Source: Palsa-883 sp035486355 (GTDB lineage Bacteria; Pseudomonadota; Alphaproteobacteria; Acetobacterales; Acetobacteraceae). From it: DNA of 64,000 nt. The stretch spans positions 14,260 through 78,259 of the forward strand of contig DATHNE010000008.1 of the NCBI GenBank assembly GCA_035486355.1, in the 5' to 3' direction. This document shows positions 53,092 through 62,232 of the stretch, piece by piece. Within the stretch, counting starts at the first letter, position 1. Each line of letters starts with the position of its first letter. Both the position numbers and the translations under genes were made by a program. Below the pieces are notes generated by a model that did no database searches, was not told the DNA's origin, and saw only the letters and a program-made list of their open reading frames with translations.

Positions 53092-54366
53092 CTAAGCGGC
53101 CAACGCCGCGGCGGCCTGCCCGCTCAGCCACGCCCCGCCCAGTGTGCCGGCAAAGCCAACATGGCAAGCCTCGCCGGCAAACAGTAGATGTCCGTCAGCC
53201 AACGGCTCGGCCAGACGCGCCCGTGCATTCGCATCACCGGGCGCGACATAGGCATAAGAGCCGCGCACGAACGGATCGGCACCCCAATGCGTCACCAACG
53301 TCGCGCCGCCCTCGAACAGCCGGTCGGCGCGCCCACCGAACAGCCGCCGCAACTCGTTGCGGGTGTAATCAATCGCCGCGGCGTCACCGTCGCGGTGCAG
53401 GGCCCAGGCCGTGCTGCCGCCGATCCACCCTTGCACATAGTCGCGATTGTGCGGCCAGCATTGCAGCAGTACCAGCAGCTCGTTTGCCGCGACCTGGCGA
53501 TCGACCAGACAGGAAGGCGGCAGGTCAAGGCGGTCGGCCGAGGTCGCGCGCAAGAGCACCTTGATCGCGAGGCCCATCGGCAGGGCATGCAGGCAATCCT
53601 GCGTGCGCGGTGGCAGCGGTGGATCGAACACAATCGCACCGGCGCGCAAGACACCGGTGGAGACAGTCACGATGCAGGACCGTGCGGTCAGCGTGCCGCG
53701 ATCGGTTTGCACGGTGACTTCGCCACCCGCGCCGGCCCAGGCAATGCGTGTCACTTTGGTGTTCAGGCGGATATCCAACCCCTCACCCAGCCGACGCTGC
53801 ACGAATGAGCCGATACCGCCTTGTGGCGCGACGTTGCTGCCCTTTAAGACGTTTCGCTTCCAATCCAGCAGACTGTAATGCGGTGCGTCGACATTGCAGA
53901 CGACGGAGCCTTCCCAGCATTCCACCGTCGTCGCCCAGTGATCATCCGGCAGTATGCGGGCCACCTCACTCAGGGCGACATCCGGCATGCCCGGTTGCAG
54001 CAATCGGTCAGCCGCCGCCTCGAAGCGCTGCCAGGCACCGGCGTAATCATCCAGTTCCGCCTCGTTCGCTAGACGCGGACCGACGAAAGTTCGTTCCGTC
54101 CGCATGGCGTCCGACCGTACTAGTGTCTCGCCCTTCGCCTCGACGATTGGCACCAGCGGATTGTGCTCGGCGTGGTGCAGCCACATCGCCCCCATGTCGA
54201 ACCACACGCCACCGAGCTGCTGGGGATAGGTGGTCCAGGCGCGGCCACCGATACGGTCCGCGGCTTCCACGATGACCGCGCGACGGCCCTGCCGCCGCGA
54301 TGCGGTCGCGGCGCCGAGGCCTGCCAGCCCGGCGCCGATCACCACGACATCAACGTCTTCCGTCAC
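53092..54366 (-). CDS. Flavin monoamine oxidase family protein
   Basis: 424-residue FAD enzyme. The Rossmann motif VDVVVIGAGLAGLGAATASR, the EAADRIGGRAWT doublet and the C-terminal FAD motif HLLFAGEACHVGFAGTLGGAW identify the amine oxidase/polyamine oxidase group. The start is taken as GTG at 54366, which overlaps the stop of the ABC binding-protein gene (GTGA); a TTG 18 bases earlier is less likely. No signal peptide is seen, so it is cytosolic. A second member of the family is at 44328. Confidence 0.85.
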   Translation of the reverse strand: MTEDVDVVVIGAGLAGLGAATASRRQGRRAVIVEAADRIGGRAWTTYPQQLGGVWFDMGAMWLHHAEHNPLVPIVEAKGETLVRSDAMRTERTFVGPRLANEAELDDYAGAWQRFEAAADRLLQPGMPDVALSEVARILPDDHWATTVECWEGSVVCNVDAPHYSLLDWKRNVLKGSNVAPQGGIGSFVQRRLGEGLDIRLNTKVTRIAWAGAGGEVTVQTDRGTLTARSCIVTVSTGVLRAGAIVFDPPLPPRTQDCLHALPMGLAIKVLLRATSADRLDLPPSCLVDRQVAANELLVLLQCWPHNRDYVQGWIGGSTAWALHRDGDAAAIDYTRNELRRLFGGRADRLFEGGATLVTHWGADPFVRGSYAYVAPGDANARARLAEPLADGHLLFAGEACHVGFAGTLGGAWLSGQAAAALAA

Positions 54367-55592
54367 GCCTTGTGCAAGGGGCAACCCCCTTCATTTAGCG
54401 GGCGGAACGCCTCCTCCATCGGGGTTACCGCGATGACCTTGGCGACGTCCCATTGGTGCTTGCTCTCGGACGGCTTCTTCGCCTCGAACAGATACACCGG
54501 GTGCAATGCGCGGCCGTCCTCGCGGATACGGCCGGGGCCGAAACAATCATCGTCGGTCGGCATCGCCTTCATCCGCGCCACCGCGGCGCGACCGTCGGCC
54601 TTCGCCGCGGCGACGCCCATGTCGTTCACTGCTTTCAGGTAGTGCAACGTCACGCCGTAGTCGCCAACCTGGGTCATGTTCGGCCAGATGCCGTTCGGCG
54701 TCTTGCCTTTGATCCGATCATTGAAGGCGCGGGTGCGATCATTCAAGTCCCAGTAGTAGGATTCACTGTAGCGCAGGCCCTGCGCTGTCTCCAGACCAAT
54801 CGCATGAATGCCGGTACTTTGGATCAGCAGCGCGGCGACGGTCATCTTATCCATGATGCCGAATTCCTTCGCCTGCTTGATGCAGTTAGCGGTGTCGCCG
54901 CCGGCGTTCGCCAGGCCAAGCACCTTGGCGCCGGAGGCCTGCGCGCGCACCAGCATCGAAGAAAAATCGCTGGTGTCCGGGAACGGGTAGCGCACGCTGC
55001 CCAGGACCTTGGCACCCTGCTTGGTGACGATCTTGGTGGTGTCATCCTCCAGCACATGGCCGAACACATAATCGGCGGTGACGAAGAACCAGCTATCGCC
55101 CCCGGCTTTGGCGATCGCACCGCCGGTGGACTTGCCCAGCATATAAGTGTCGTAGGTCCAGTGGATCGTGTTCGGACTGCACAGTTTGCCGGTCAAATCG
55201 CTGGTGCCGGTACCGGAGTTCAGCATCACCTTATTCTTCTCGCGGCACACCGTGCTGACCGCGAGGCCCACCGACGAAGTGGGCACGTCGACGATCGCGT
55301 CAACACCCTCCTGATCGAACCATTGGCGTGCGATCGAGGCGCCAACATCCGGCTTGTTCTGGTGGTCAGCCGAAATGATCTCGACATTCCAGCCCTTGCC
55401 GGAGATGCCGAAATCCAGCGGTGCCTGTTTGGCGCAGACCACACCGGTGGGACCGCCGTCGTCACGATAGGGACCCGACTGGTCGTTCAGCACGCCGAGC
55501 TTGATCGTTGGCGTCTGCGCGCGTGCGGGCAACAGAGGCAAGGCAGCACCAGCAGCGGCAGTGCCGAGCAGGGAGCGGCGTGAAAGCTTCAT
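54363..55592 (-). CDS. ABC transporter substrate-binding protein (HAAT family)
   Basis: 409-residue periplasmic type I binding protein of the branched-chain amino acid/amide (LivJ-like) family. A Tat-type signal MKLSRRSLLGTAAAGAALP ends near ARAQ. The Peripla_BP_6 fold is seen in TIKLGVLNDQSGPYRDDGG and DVPTSSVGLAVSTVC. No permease or ATPase gene is adjacent. Its stop overlaps the amine oxidase start, which suggests the pair handle one amine or amide-type compound. Confidence 0.85.
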   Translation of the reverse strand: MKLSRRSLLGTAAAGAALPLLPARAQTPTIKLGVLNDQSGPYRDDGGPTGVVCAKQAPLDFGISGKGWNVEIISADHQNKPDVGASIARQWFDQEGVDAIVDVPTSSVGLAVSTVCREKNKVMLNSGTGTSDLTGKLCSPNTIHWTYDTYMLGKSTGGAIAKAGGDSWFFVTADYVFGHVLEDDTTKIVTKQGAKVLGSVRYPFPDTSDFSSMLVRAQASGAKVLGLANAGGDTANCIKQAKEFGIMDKMTVAALLIQSTGIHAIGLETAQGLRYSESYYWDLNDRTRAFNDRIKGKTPNGIWPNMTQVGDYGVTLHYLKAVNDMGVAAAKADGRAAVARMKAMPTDDDCFGPGRIREDGRALHPVYLFEAKKPSESKHQWDVAKVIAVTPMEEAFRPLNEGGCPLHKA

Positions 55593-55689
55593 CGAATTCC
55601 TCCGGTCTGGTCCAGTTATGTCGCGGAAAGCGGCAAACGGCGCCGACCGAGGCCAGCGCCGTTATGGCCGTTCCGGAATGCGTCGTCGA

Positions 55690-56085
55690 TCAAGCTGGTG
55701 TGAACATTGGCATCGGTGGGCCATTCTCGCTCGGCACGAATTTCAATGTCACGTCCTGGCCGATCTTCACCACCGCGAGGTCGCAGTCCACGATGTTGGT
55801 CATCATGCGCGGACCTTCCGCGAGCTCGACATAGGCGATGCAGTACGGCGGCGTGCCGCGCATCAGGCTGAACGTGTAAATCTTGCCCTTGCCGGAGCAT
55901 TCGACCCACTCCACCGGGCCGAACGTCCAGGGTGAAATCCCGCGTGGGTACCAGATGAATTTTCCGGTATCTTTGCAGCGCGGCAGCACCAACTTACCGG
56001 CCGCACAGCCATCCCAGAACGGCTTGTTTTCCGGATTCGTATCGGTCGCACCGATGAACGGGATCTTGCGTTGTTCATAGGCCAT
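55690..56085 (-). CDS. DUF35 OB-fold protein with zinc ribbon
   Basis: 131-residue protein of the DUF35 family: an N-terminal rubredoxin-like zinc ribbon region (FWDGCAAGKLVLPRCKDTGKF) and a C-terminal OB fold (YTFSLMRGTPPYCIAYVEL). It normally forms complexes with thiolase-like partners. The start at 56085 follows GGAG by 8 bases and comes right after the partner's stop, 5 bases downstream. The second cysteine pair of the ribbon is replaced (FIWYPRG), so zinc binding may be lost. Confidence 0.85.
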   Translation of the reverse strand: MAYEQRKIPFIGATDTNPENKPFWDGCAAGKLVLPRCKDTGKFIWYPRGISPWTFGPVEWVECSGKGKIYTFSLMRGTPPYCIAYVELAEGPRMMTNIVDCDLAVVKIGQDVTLKFVPSENGPPMPMFTPA

Positions 56086-56090
56086 GTCGA

Positions 56091-57263
56091 TCACTCCCGC
56101 TCCAGAATGACAGTGCTACCGCAATGCCGCGTCCCCAGCGATCCGCCGGTGCCGTGCGCGATCGCCAGGTCGCAGTTCTTCACCTGCACCGCCGGATGCG
56201 CCTCGCCGCGCAACTGCCGCACCGCCTCGATGATCTTGGTGATGCCGCCGCGGTTGGCGGGATGGTTGTTGCACAGCCCGCCGCCATCGGTATTGAATGG
56301 CAGCTTGCCGACGCCGGAGATCAGGTTGCCGTCGGCCACGAACTTGCCGCCCTGCCCTTTCTCGCAGAACCCCAGGTCTTCCAACTGCATCAGCACGGTG
56401 ATGGTGAAGCTGTCGTAGATCGAAGCGTATTTGATGTCGGACGGCTTGATCCCCGCCATTTCCCACGCCGGCGGACCCGACCAGCGGGCCGCCGAGTAGA
56501 CCAGGTCGACCTCGCCGGCCATCTGATGCTTCGGCGATTCGCCAACGCCAATCACCTTGACCAGCGGGCGCTTCAGGCTTTTGGCGATATCCGGCTTCGC
56601 AACGATCAGCGCGCCGCCACCGTCGCTGATGACGCAGCAGTCCAGCCGGTGCAGCGGCGAGGCCACCATCGGCGAGTTGACCACGTCCTCCACCGTCACC
56701 ACATTGCGCAGCATCGCATTCGGATTGTGCTGCGCGTGATGCGAGGCTGCGACCTTGATCCAGGCCAATTGCTCGCTCGTGGTGCCATATTCGTACATGT
56801 GCCGCGTCGCGCACATGGCATACATGTTCGCCGTCGCCGGACCGTATGGATATTCGAACTGCAGCTCGGGCCACGCTGGATTGCCGGCGCGCGGCGCCGT
56901 GCCGGTGGCCTGGCCTTCGCTGCGCGGCCGGCCCGACAGCGTGATCAGCGCGATGTTGCAACGGCCCGCGGCGATCGCTTCCAGCGCGTGGCCGACCGCG
57001 ACCTGATACGACGACCCGCCGACATCGGTGCTGTCGACGTGGCGGCATTTCAAATTCATGTAATCGACCATCGACAGCGGACCCAGCGAGCCCGGTGCAT
57101 CGCCGGCGCAGAAATAGCCGTCGATGTCGTCTTTCGTCAGGCCGGCATCTTCCAACGCGCCCTTGGCGCATTCTGCGTGCAGCAGGGCCACCGACTTGTC
57201 CGGTGCCTTGCGGGTCGGATGCTCAAAGGCACCGACGATATAACCCGCCCCTTTCAAACTCAT
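56091..57263 (-). CDS. Thiolase-superfamily protein lacking the nucleophilic cysteine
   Basis: 390-residue protein of the SCP2-thiolase-like group. The domain start MSLKGAGYIVGAFEHPTRK and the C-terminal CNNHPANRGGITKIIEAVRQ and IAHGTGGSLGTRHCG are clear. The usual active-site cysteine is absent: the region reads DVGGSSYQVAVGHALEAI. Cysteine-less members paired with DUF35 proteins include retro-aldolases of steroid side-chain breakdown. The DUF35 gene follows at 5 bases. Divergent from a P450 gene 116 bases away. Confidence 0.85.
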   Translation of the reverse strand: MSLKGAGYIVGAFEHPTRKAPDKSVALLHAECAKGALEDAGLTKDDIDGYFCAGDAPGSLGPLSMVDYMNLKCRHVDSTDVGGSSYQVAVGHALEAIAAGRCNIALITLSGRPRSEGQATGTAPRAGNPAWPELQFEYPYGPATANMYAMCATRHMYEYGTTSEQLAWIKVAASHHAQHNPNAMLRNVVTVEDVVNSPMVASPLHRLDCCVISDGGGALIVAKPDIAKSLKRPLVKVIGVGESPKHQMAGEVDLVYSAARWSGPPAWEMAGIKPSDIKYASIYDSFTITVLMQLEDLGFCEKGQGGKFVADGNLISGVGKLPFNTDGGGLCNNHPANRGGITKIIEAVRQLRGEAHPAVQVKNCDLAIAHGTGGSLGTRHCGSTVILERE

Positions 57264-57379
57264 GCGTCTCTCCCGTTGCGAATAGCATTTCCACCTGGCT
57301 CATGCCGCGCGAGTATACCGATCAGTAGCTTCCGCACCAGACAGGCGGCCCCCATGGCATCCGACGACGATTGTCACGC

Positions 57380-58744
57380 ATGAGTGCACAGGATTCCTTG
57401 GTTCCGCCGCGCCCCACGCCGCCGGCCGCACCGCTGCCGTTCTTCCGCTTCCTGCGCACGTTGCGTACCAACGCGTTGGCGATATGGCCGGAGGCTGCGT
57501 ACGAGCAGGATTTCGTGCGGCGAAGTCTGTTGGGCGGGACCAATCTGCTGGTCAACACACCTTCTGTCTTGCGGCGCGTCCTGGTGGACAATCCGGACAA
57601 CTATCGACGCACACATGCCTCGATCCGTATTCTGCGACCGATCACTGGGGATGGGTTGCTGCTGAGTACCGGCGATGCCTGGCGGCTGCAGCGGCGCACC
57701 ATTGCGCCGGCCCTGGCGCCACGCATGATGCCGCTGCTGACACGGCATATCGCGGCAGCCACCGAGGAACTGATCGAGCAGCTTGGCACGGAGGCGGATC
57801 GACCCATTGACCTGCTCTCGGTCGTGCAGAGCCTGGCGTTTGACATCGCCGGGCGTTCGATGTTCTCGCTGCAGACGCGCCAACACAGCGCGGCGATGCG
57901 CGAGATGCTGGCCGAATACGGCTTGGAATACGCACGACCGACCCTGTTCGACATGCTGGTACCAGCCTCGATCACGACATTGCGCGACCTGCGGCGGCGG
58001 CGCTTCCAGCGGCGCCGGATGGCATTGATCGAGCGGATCATGCGCGAACGGATGCAAGCGCCGGCGAGCGACGCGCCGCGCGACCTGTTCGATCTGTTGC
58101 GCGCTGCACGCGATCCGGAGACCGGTGCGGGATTTACCGATGCGGAGCTGCTCGATCAGGTCGCGACGATGATCCTGGCCGGGCATGAAACCACCGCGGT
58201 GACGCTGTTCTGGGGCTTGCTGCTAATGGCGGAGTCACCTGCGACACAGACTCGTGTCGCAACGGAAGCGAGGTCGCTTGACCTGTCGCCGGATGATGCG
58301 GCCGCCGCACTCGATCAACTGGTGTTCACCAAAGCCGTCGTCTCCGAGACATTGCGACTGTATCCGCCCGCCTTCCTGATGGTGCGCCAGGCAATTGCTG
58401 CGGATCGCGTCGGCGACTTCGAGATTCCACGCGGCGCGGTGATCATGATGGCGCCATGGGTGCTGCATCGGCATCGCAAGCTGTGGCGCGATCCAGATAT
58501 GTTCGACCCGACGCGGTTCCTGCCGGATGCCCCGGCGCCTGCGCGTTTCGCCTACCTGCCATTCGGTGCCGGCCCGCGCGTCTGCGTCGGCGCCCAGTTC
58601 GCGCTGGCGGAGGCCAACCTGGTGCTGGCGTCGCTGGTCCGGTCGTTCCATATCCGACGTGAGACCACCGAGCCGGTGTTGCCGGTGGCAGTGGTCACGA
58701 CGCAACCAGATCACGCCCCCCTGTTCCGCTTGATTCCCAGGTAG
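57380..58744 (+). CDS. Cytochrome P450
   Basis: 454-residue soluble P450 monooxygenase. The oxygen-binding I-helix motif AGHETTAVTLFWG, the K-helix ETLRLYPPAF and the heme loop FGAGPRVCVGAQFALAEA (proximal cysteine) are intact. ATG at 57380 is used; a TTG nine bases earlier is also open. No ferredoxin or reductase gene is adjacent. It is divergent from the thiolase/DUF35 operon, so the two may share a regulatory region. Confidence 0.93.
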   Translation: MSAQDSLVPPRPTPPAAPLPFFRFLRTLRTNALAIWPEAAYEQDFVRRSLLGGTNLLVNTPSVLRRVLVDNPDNYRRTHASIRILRPITGDGLLLSTGDAWRLQRRTIAPALAPRMMPLLTRHIAAATEELIEQLGTEADRPIDLLSVVQSLAFDIAGRSMFSLQTRQHSAAMREMLAEYGLEYARPTLFDMLVPASITTLRDLRRRRFQRRRMALIERIMRERMQAPASDAPRDLFDLLRAARDPETGAGFTDAELLDQVATMILAGHETTAVTLFWGLLLMAESPATQTRVATEARSLDLSPDDAAAALDQLVFTKAVVSETLRLYPPAFLMVRQAIAADRVGDFEIPRGAVIMMAPWVLHRHRKLWRDPDMFDPTRFLPDAPAPARFAYLPFGAGPRVCVGAQFALAEANLVLASLVRSFHIRRETTEPVLPVAVVTTQPDHAPLFRLIPR

Positions 58745-58813
58745 ACTGAGGGGCTTGAACGCGCGCTGCTTGAGTGCGCAGACTTGCCGATTGTCCCATA
58801 AAGGATCCGCTTC

Positions 58814-59983
58814 ATGGCCGCCTCCGACCCGATCGACCATATCCGCGGCTTTCATGCCGAACTCACCGCGACACGGCATGAGATCCATGCGCATCCCGAA
58901 CTGGGGCTGGAGGAACATCGCACGGCGGAGCTGGTTGCGAAGCAGCTCGCGGCGCTGGGGATCGAGGTGCATCGCGGCGTCGGCAAGACCGGCGTCGTCG
59001 GCGTGCTGAAGGTGGGCGACGGGGCGCAGACAATCGGGCTGCGCGCGGATATGGATGCGCTGCCGATCGAAGAAGAAACCAACCTGCCCTACAGCAGCCG
59101 CAACCGCGGACGGATGCATGCGTGCGGGCATGACGGGCACACAACGATGCTGCTCGGCGCGGCGCGCTATCTGGCGGAGACGCGCAACTTCAACGGCACG
59201 GTGAATTTCATCTTCCAGCCGGGCGAGGAGGGCATTGGCGGCGCGCTGGCGATGCTGGATGACGGGCTGTTCGAGCGGTTCCCGTGCGGTGCAGTGTATG
59301 GGCTGCACAACAGCCCGGGCATGGCGGTGGGACAGTACGCAATCTGCCCGCCGGGCCCGGCGATGGCCGGTGGCGCGTTCTTCGACATCGCGATCACCGG
59401 CAAGGGCTCGCACGGGGCACGTCCTGACCTGAGCATCGATTCGGCGCTGGTCGCGTGCCACATGGGCACAGCACTGCAATCAATCGTGTCCCGGAACATC
59501 TCGGCCTGGGACAATGTCGTGGTCAGCGTCACGCGCGTGCGTGCGGGTAAGGCTTATAACGTGGTGCCGGAAAGCGCGACGCTGGGCGGCACCGTACGGG
59601 TGATGAAGCGCGAGGCATTGGCAACGGTGGAAACCGCCATGAAGCGCATCGTCACCAGCACCGCGGCAGCGTTCGGCGCCACCGCGACGCTGGATTTCCG
59701 GCTGATCTTCGCGCCGCTGGTGAACCATCTAGGGCACACCGAGGCGATGGCTGATGCGGCAGCGGAACTGGTTGGCGAGGCGCATGTTAATCGCGCGAAG
59801 ACGCCGGCGATGGCGTCGGAGGATTTCGCCTTCATGCTAGAACGTGTGCCGGGTGCGTATATCAACATCGGCAACGGCGAAGACAGCGCGCCGGTGCACA
59901 ATTCGCACTACAATTTCAATGACGCAGCGATTCCATATGGGTCGGGGATATTCGCTCGGCTAGTGGAACGGTCGCTGCGGTAG
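58814..59983 (+). CDS. M20 family amidohydrolase/metallopeptidase
   Basis: 389-residue zinc-dependent M20D hydrolase (hippurate/indole-acetyl-amino-acid hydrolase type). Key residues lie in HAHPELGLEEHRTAELV, GLRADMDALPIEE, GRMHACGHDGHTTMLLGAA and FQPGEEGIGGALAM. The start follows AAAGGA. It would release an acid from an N-acyl amino acid. It lies 69 bases behind the P450 and is closed by a perfect hairpin. Confidence 0.9.
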   Translation: MAASDPIDHIRGFHAELTATRHEIHAHPELGLEEHRTAELVAKQLAALGIEVHRGVGKTGVVGVLKVGDGAQTIGLRADMDALPIEEETNLPYSSRNRGRMHACGHDGHTTMLLGAARYLAETRNFNGTVNFIFQPGEEGIGGALAMLDDGLFERFPCGAVYGLHNSPGMAVGQYAICPPGPAMAGGAFFDIAITGKGSHGARPDLSIDSALVACHMGTALQSIVSRNISAWDNVVVSVTRVRAGKAYNVVPESATLGGTVRVMKREALATVETAMKRIVTSTAAAFGATATLDFRLIFAPLVNHLGHTEAMADAAAELVGEAHVNRAKTPAMASEDFAFMLERVPGAYINIGNGEDSAPVHNSHYNFNDAAIPYGSGIFARLVERSLR

Positions 59984-59989
59984 CGCCCT

Positions 59990-60025
59990 CATTCCCCCTC
60001 TCCCGCAAGTGGGAGAGGGGGAATG
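59990..60025. terminator. Perfect hairpin between convergent genes
   Basis: 15-bp perfect stem: CATTCCCCCTCTCCC (59990-60004) with its complement at 60011-60025, and a 6-base loop GCAAGT. It lies between the M20 stop and the peroxiredoxin stop and would work for both directions. No T run is attached, as with the hairpin at 9634. Confidence 0.7.
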
Positions 60026-60031
60026 ATGAGC

Positions 60032-60514
60032 TCACAGCGCCGCGATAATCGATTCGGCCTTGCTGACCTCGAAGCCACCGGGGGCTTCAACCGCGAGGTG
60101 CGTCACCTTGCCGTCATTCGCCACCAATGCGTAGCGCTGACTGCGGATGCCCAATCCGCGCGCGGTCAGATCGAGTTCCAACCCCAGCGCCTTGGTCAGC
60201 GCGGCGGAGCCATCGGCCAACATGATCACTTTGTCGCCAGTGCCCTGCTCCTTGCCCCAGGCACCCATCACAAACGCGTCGTTCACCGCCACGCAGATGA
60301 TATTGTCCACACCTTTGGCTTTGATGGCATCAATGTTCTGCACAAATCCTGGCAGATGCTTGGCGCTGCACGTGGGCGTGAACGCCCCCGGCACCGCGAA
60401 CATTACCACCTTCTTGCCCTTGAAGAGGTCGTCCGTGGACACCTCCTTCGGACCCTCCGCCGTCCCCATCATGAGCTTCATGGACGGAATGGAATCGCCG
60501 ACCTTGACTGACAT
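60032..60514 (-). CDS. Peroxiredoxin (Prx5 type)
   Basis: 160-residue thiol peroxidase. The peroxidatic cysteine is in PGAFTPTCSAKHLPGF, and the family start MSVKVGDSIPSMKLM and VNDAFVMGAWGKEQG match glutaredoxin-dependent Prx5 proteins. It reduces hydrogen peroxide and alkyl peroxides in the cytosol. Single gene between the M20 and YqgE genes, convergent with the former. Confidence 0.92.
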   Translation of the reverse strand: MSVKVGDSIPSMKLMMGTAEGPKEVSTDDLFKGKKVVMFAVPGAFTPTCSAKHLPGFVQNIDAIKAKGVDNIICVAVNDAFVMGAWGKEQGTGDKVIMLADGSAALTKALGLELDLTARGLGIRSQRYALVANDGKVTHLAVEAPGGFEVSKAESIIAAL

Positions 60515-60621
60515 GGATTACCCCTCTCCGGTTTGGTGGTCGATGCGGGAGTCCTAGCGTTCCCTGACGAATGAGTCACGCCAAGCTTGCACGCTGGCGC
60601 GGGCGGTCCCAGATTGGCAGA

Positions 60622-61215
60622 ATGCCGAAATCGACCAAGCGCCTGGACGACGCGCCGGCAGAGGCGTTCCTGACCGGCCAATTGCTGATTGCCATGCCCG
60701 CGATGGGGGACACCCGTTTCGCGCAGAGTGTGATCTATTTGTGTGCCCACACCGCGGACGGCGCGATGGGCATCGTGGTGAACCGCCCGCTGCAGAAGCC
60801 CAGCTTCGAGGCGCTGCTGCGCCAGCTCGATGTGGCGCCGACGCCGCCAGCGCGGCAGATTCAATTGTGCCAGGGCGGCCCGGTGGAAAATGCGCGTGGG
60901 TTCGTGCTGCACACCACGGATTGGACCGGTGAGGGCAGCTTGCGGGTGACGGAGTCCACCGCACTGACGGCCAGCCTGGATGTGCTGAAAGCGATCGCCG
61001 AAGGGGGCGGACCGCGCGAAGGGTTGCTCGCGCTGGGCTATGCCGGCTGGGGGCCGGGGCAGTTGGACAACGAGATCCAGCAGAATGCCTGGCTGTCGGT
61101 GCCGGCGGATGACACGCTGGTGTTCGATGGCCAATTCGACACGAAATGGCGGCGGGCATTCGCCAAGTTGAAAGTTGATCCGCTGTTATTGTCGGATGTC
61201 GCCGGACACGCTTGA
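60622..61215 (+). CDS. YqgE/AlgH family protein
   Basis: 197-residue soluble YqgE/AlgH protein. The N-terminal FLTGQLLIAMPAMGDTRFAQ and DGAMGIVVNRPL blocks and the C-terminal LLALGYAGWGPGQLDNEIQ are diagnostic. The start is taken at 60622 (MPKSTKRLDDAPA); an open frame extends 17 codons upstream. The cellular role of this family is not defined. Single gene. Confidence 0.9.
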   Translation: MPKSTKRLDDAPAEAFLTGQLLIAMPAMGDTRFAQSVIYLCAHTADGAMGIVVNRPLQKPSFEALLRQLDVAPTPPARQIQLCQGGPVENARGFVLHTTDWTGEGSLRVTESTALTASLDVLKAIAEGGGPREGLLALGYAGWGPGQLDNEIQQNAWLSVPADDTLVFDGQFDTKWRRAFAKLKVDPLLLSDVAGHA

Positions 61216-61306
61216 GCGCGCAGTTCACCCGCTGATCGATCGCGGCGAGACGGCCGCCGCATAACACTGGACCGGTCGGCTGACCGGTGGGTGAGCCGCC
61301 CTGCGG

Positions 61307-61776
61307 TTACGGGCTCACCAACAATTGGGTCGGCGCCGCCCGCAGCTCGTGCGGCGGCAGGTTGCGGCCCATCGGTGGCAGCACGCCGAGCGAGACCGGA
61401 CGCGCGGCGCAACGGGCAGTGCCCAGCGTTCCAAATCCTTGCCGGATTGCACTGTGACCTGGCCCAGCGGGCGGATCAGCGTACGACCGTCCAGTCGCAC
61501 CTCGGCCAGAAAGTCCGCGGCCAGCGCCATGGCTGCCGCGGTGGTGACGCGCCAGAACGGGGTGCTGTGCCAGGTCTGCTGCAACGGCCCGGAGCGGCGC
61601 CAACGCGCCCGAGCCGGCGATGACAACAACGTGCGACCACAATTCGGGTCGCGGCGACGATCGGGTTCCAGCGCGCTCAGGCAGTGATGCATTGCGGCCG
61701 CAATCTCGGCGTCCACCAGTCGGGCCAGTGGATCCGGGTCGCTGTCGGCCTCCTTGGGAAGCGTGTCGGTCAGCAC
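61307..61776 (-). pseudogene. Hypothetical protein with a likely frameshift
   Basis: The minus-strand frame from GTG 61776 reads MLTDTLPKEADSDPDPL, VDAEIAAAMHHCLSALEPDR and VTVQSGKDLERWALPVAP with strong G/C third positions. Near 61402-61410 the good signal moves to another frame that continues RPVSLGVLPPMGRNLPPHEL and ends LLVSP at 61307. One inserted base in the CCGCGC stretch would join them. I do not recognise a family. It may be a real frameshift or a sequence error. Confidence 0.4.
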
Positions 61777-61905
61777 CTCACGCGGCGCGGCGGATCAGAT
61801 CGACCGCGCGGTGGCGGGCGCTGCGGCGACAGCGGCACAGGCGTTGCCTCCGTCGGGCGCGAACAAGGCTCAGGGCCGCGCGGGGCAGCGTTGATCCATG
61901 CGGCG

Positions 61906-62232
61906 ATGGAAGGGCCGACGGTCGCCCGTGTGGTGCTGATCCGACACCGGTGCGGCCGGGCAAACCGCCAAGAAATATGCGCGGTGCCGATCAATGAGGC
62001 GACGGCTCAGGCGGTGCGGCCGGACGTGCGCGACGGGTTTGCCCGGTATTTGTCGGGCTATGCCGCGCGATACGCGAACTTCCATGTTGTGGGGCCGGTG
62101 ATGCCGGCGTGGGATAATGCCTGGTTTAGCGACGCGTTCGCGCATCGCAATCCCGCGGGCGCCACCGCGTTCAGCGAGCTGTTTGGGAGATACTTGCAGG
62201 TACAGCAAGAGGGACGACTGCGGGGCGTTGGG
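61906..62232 (+). pseudogene. C-terminal fragment of a SGNH/GDSL-like hydrolase
   Basis: The plus-strand frame carries CAVPINEATAQAVRPDV, ANFHVVGPVMPAWDNAWFSD and AFAHRNPAGATAFSELFGRYLQ. The last part resembles the Asp-x-x-His block near the end of SGNH acyl-hydrolases (FSDAFAHRN with G-A following). The Ser and Gly blocks are missing, and the frame then runs antisense into the radical SAM gene. Likely a remnant of a wall- or polysaccharide-acylation gene. Confidence 0.4.

Noticed and set aside
58235..59479. 414-codon minus-strand open frame
   Set aside because: Antisense to the intact P450 and M20 genes, whose motifs and start sites are clear.
61260..61318. Terminator-like dyads after the YqgE gene
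   Set aside because: Two short 7-bp inverted repeats (ACCGGTC and GTGAGCC) are present but stems are weak and overlap a possible coding end.
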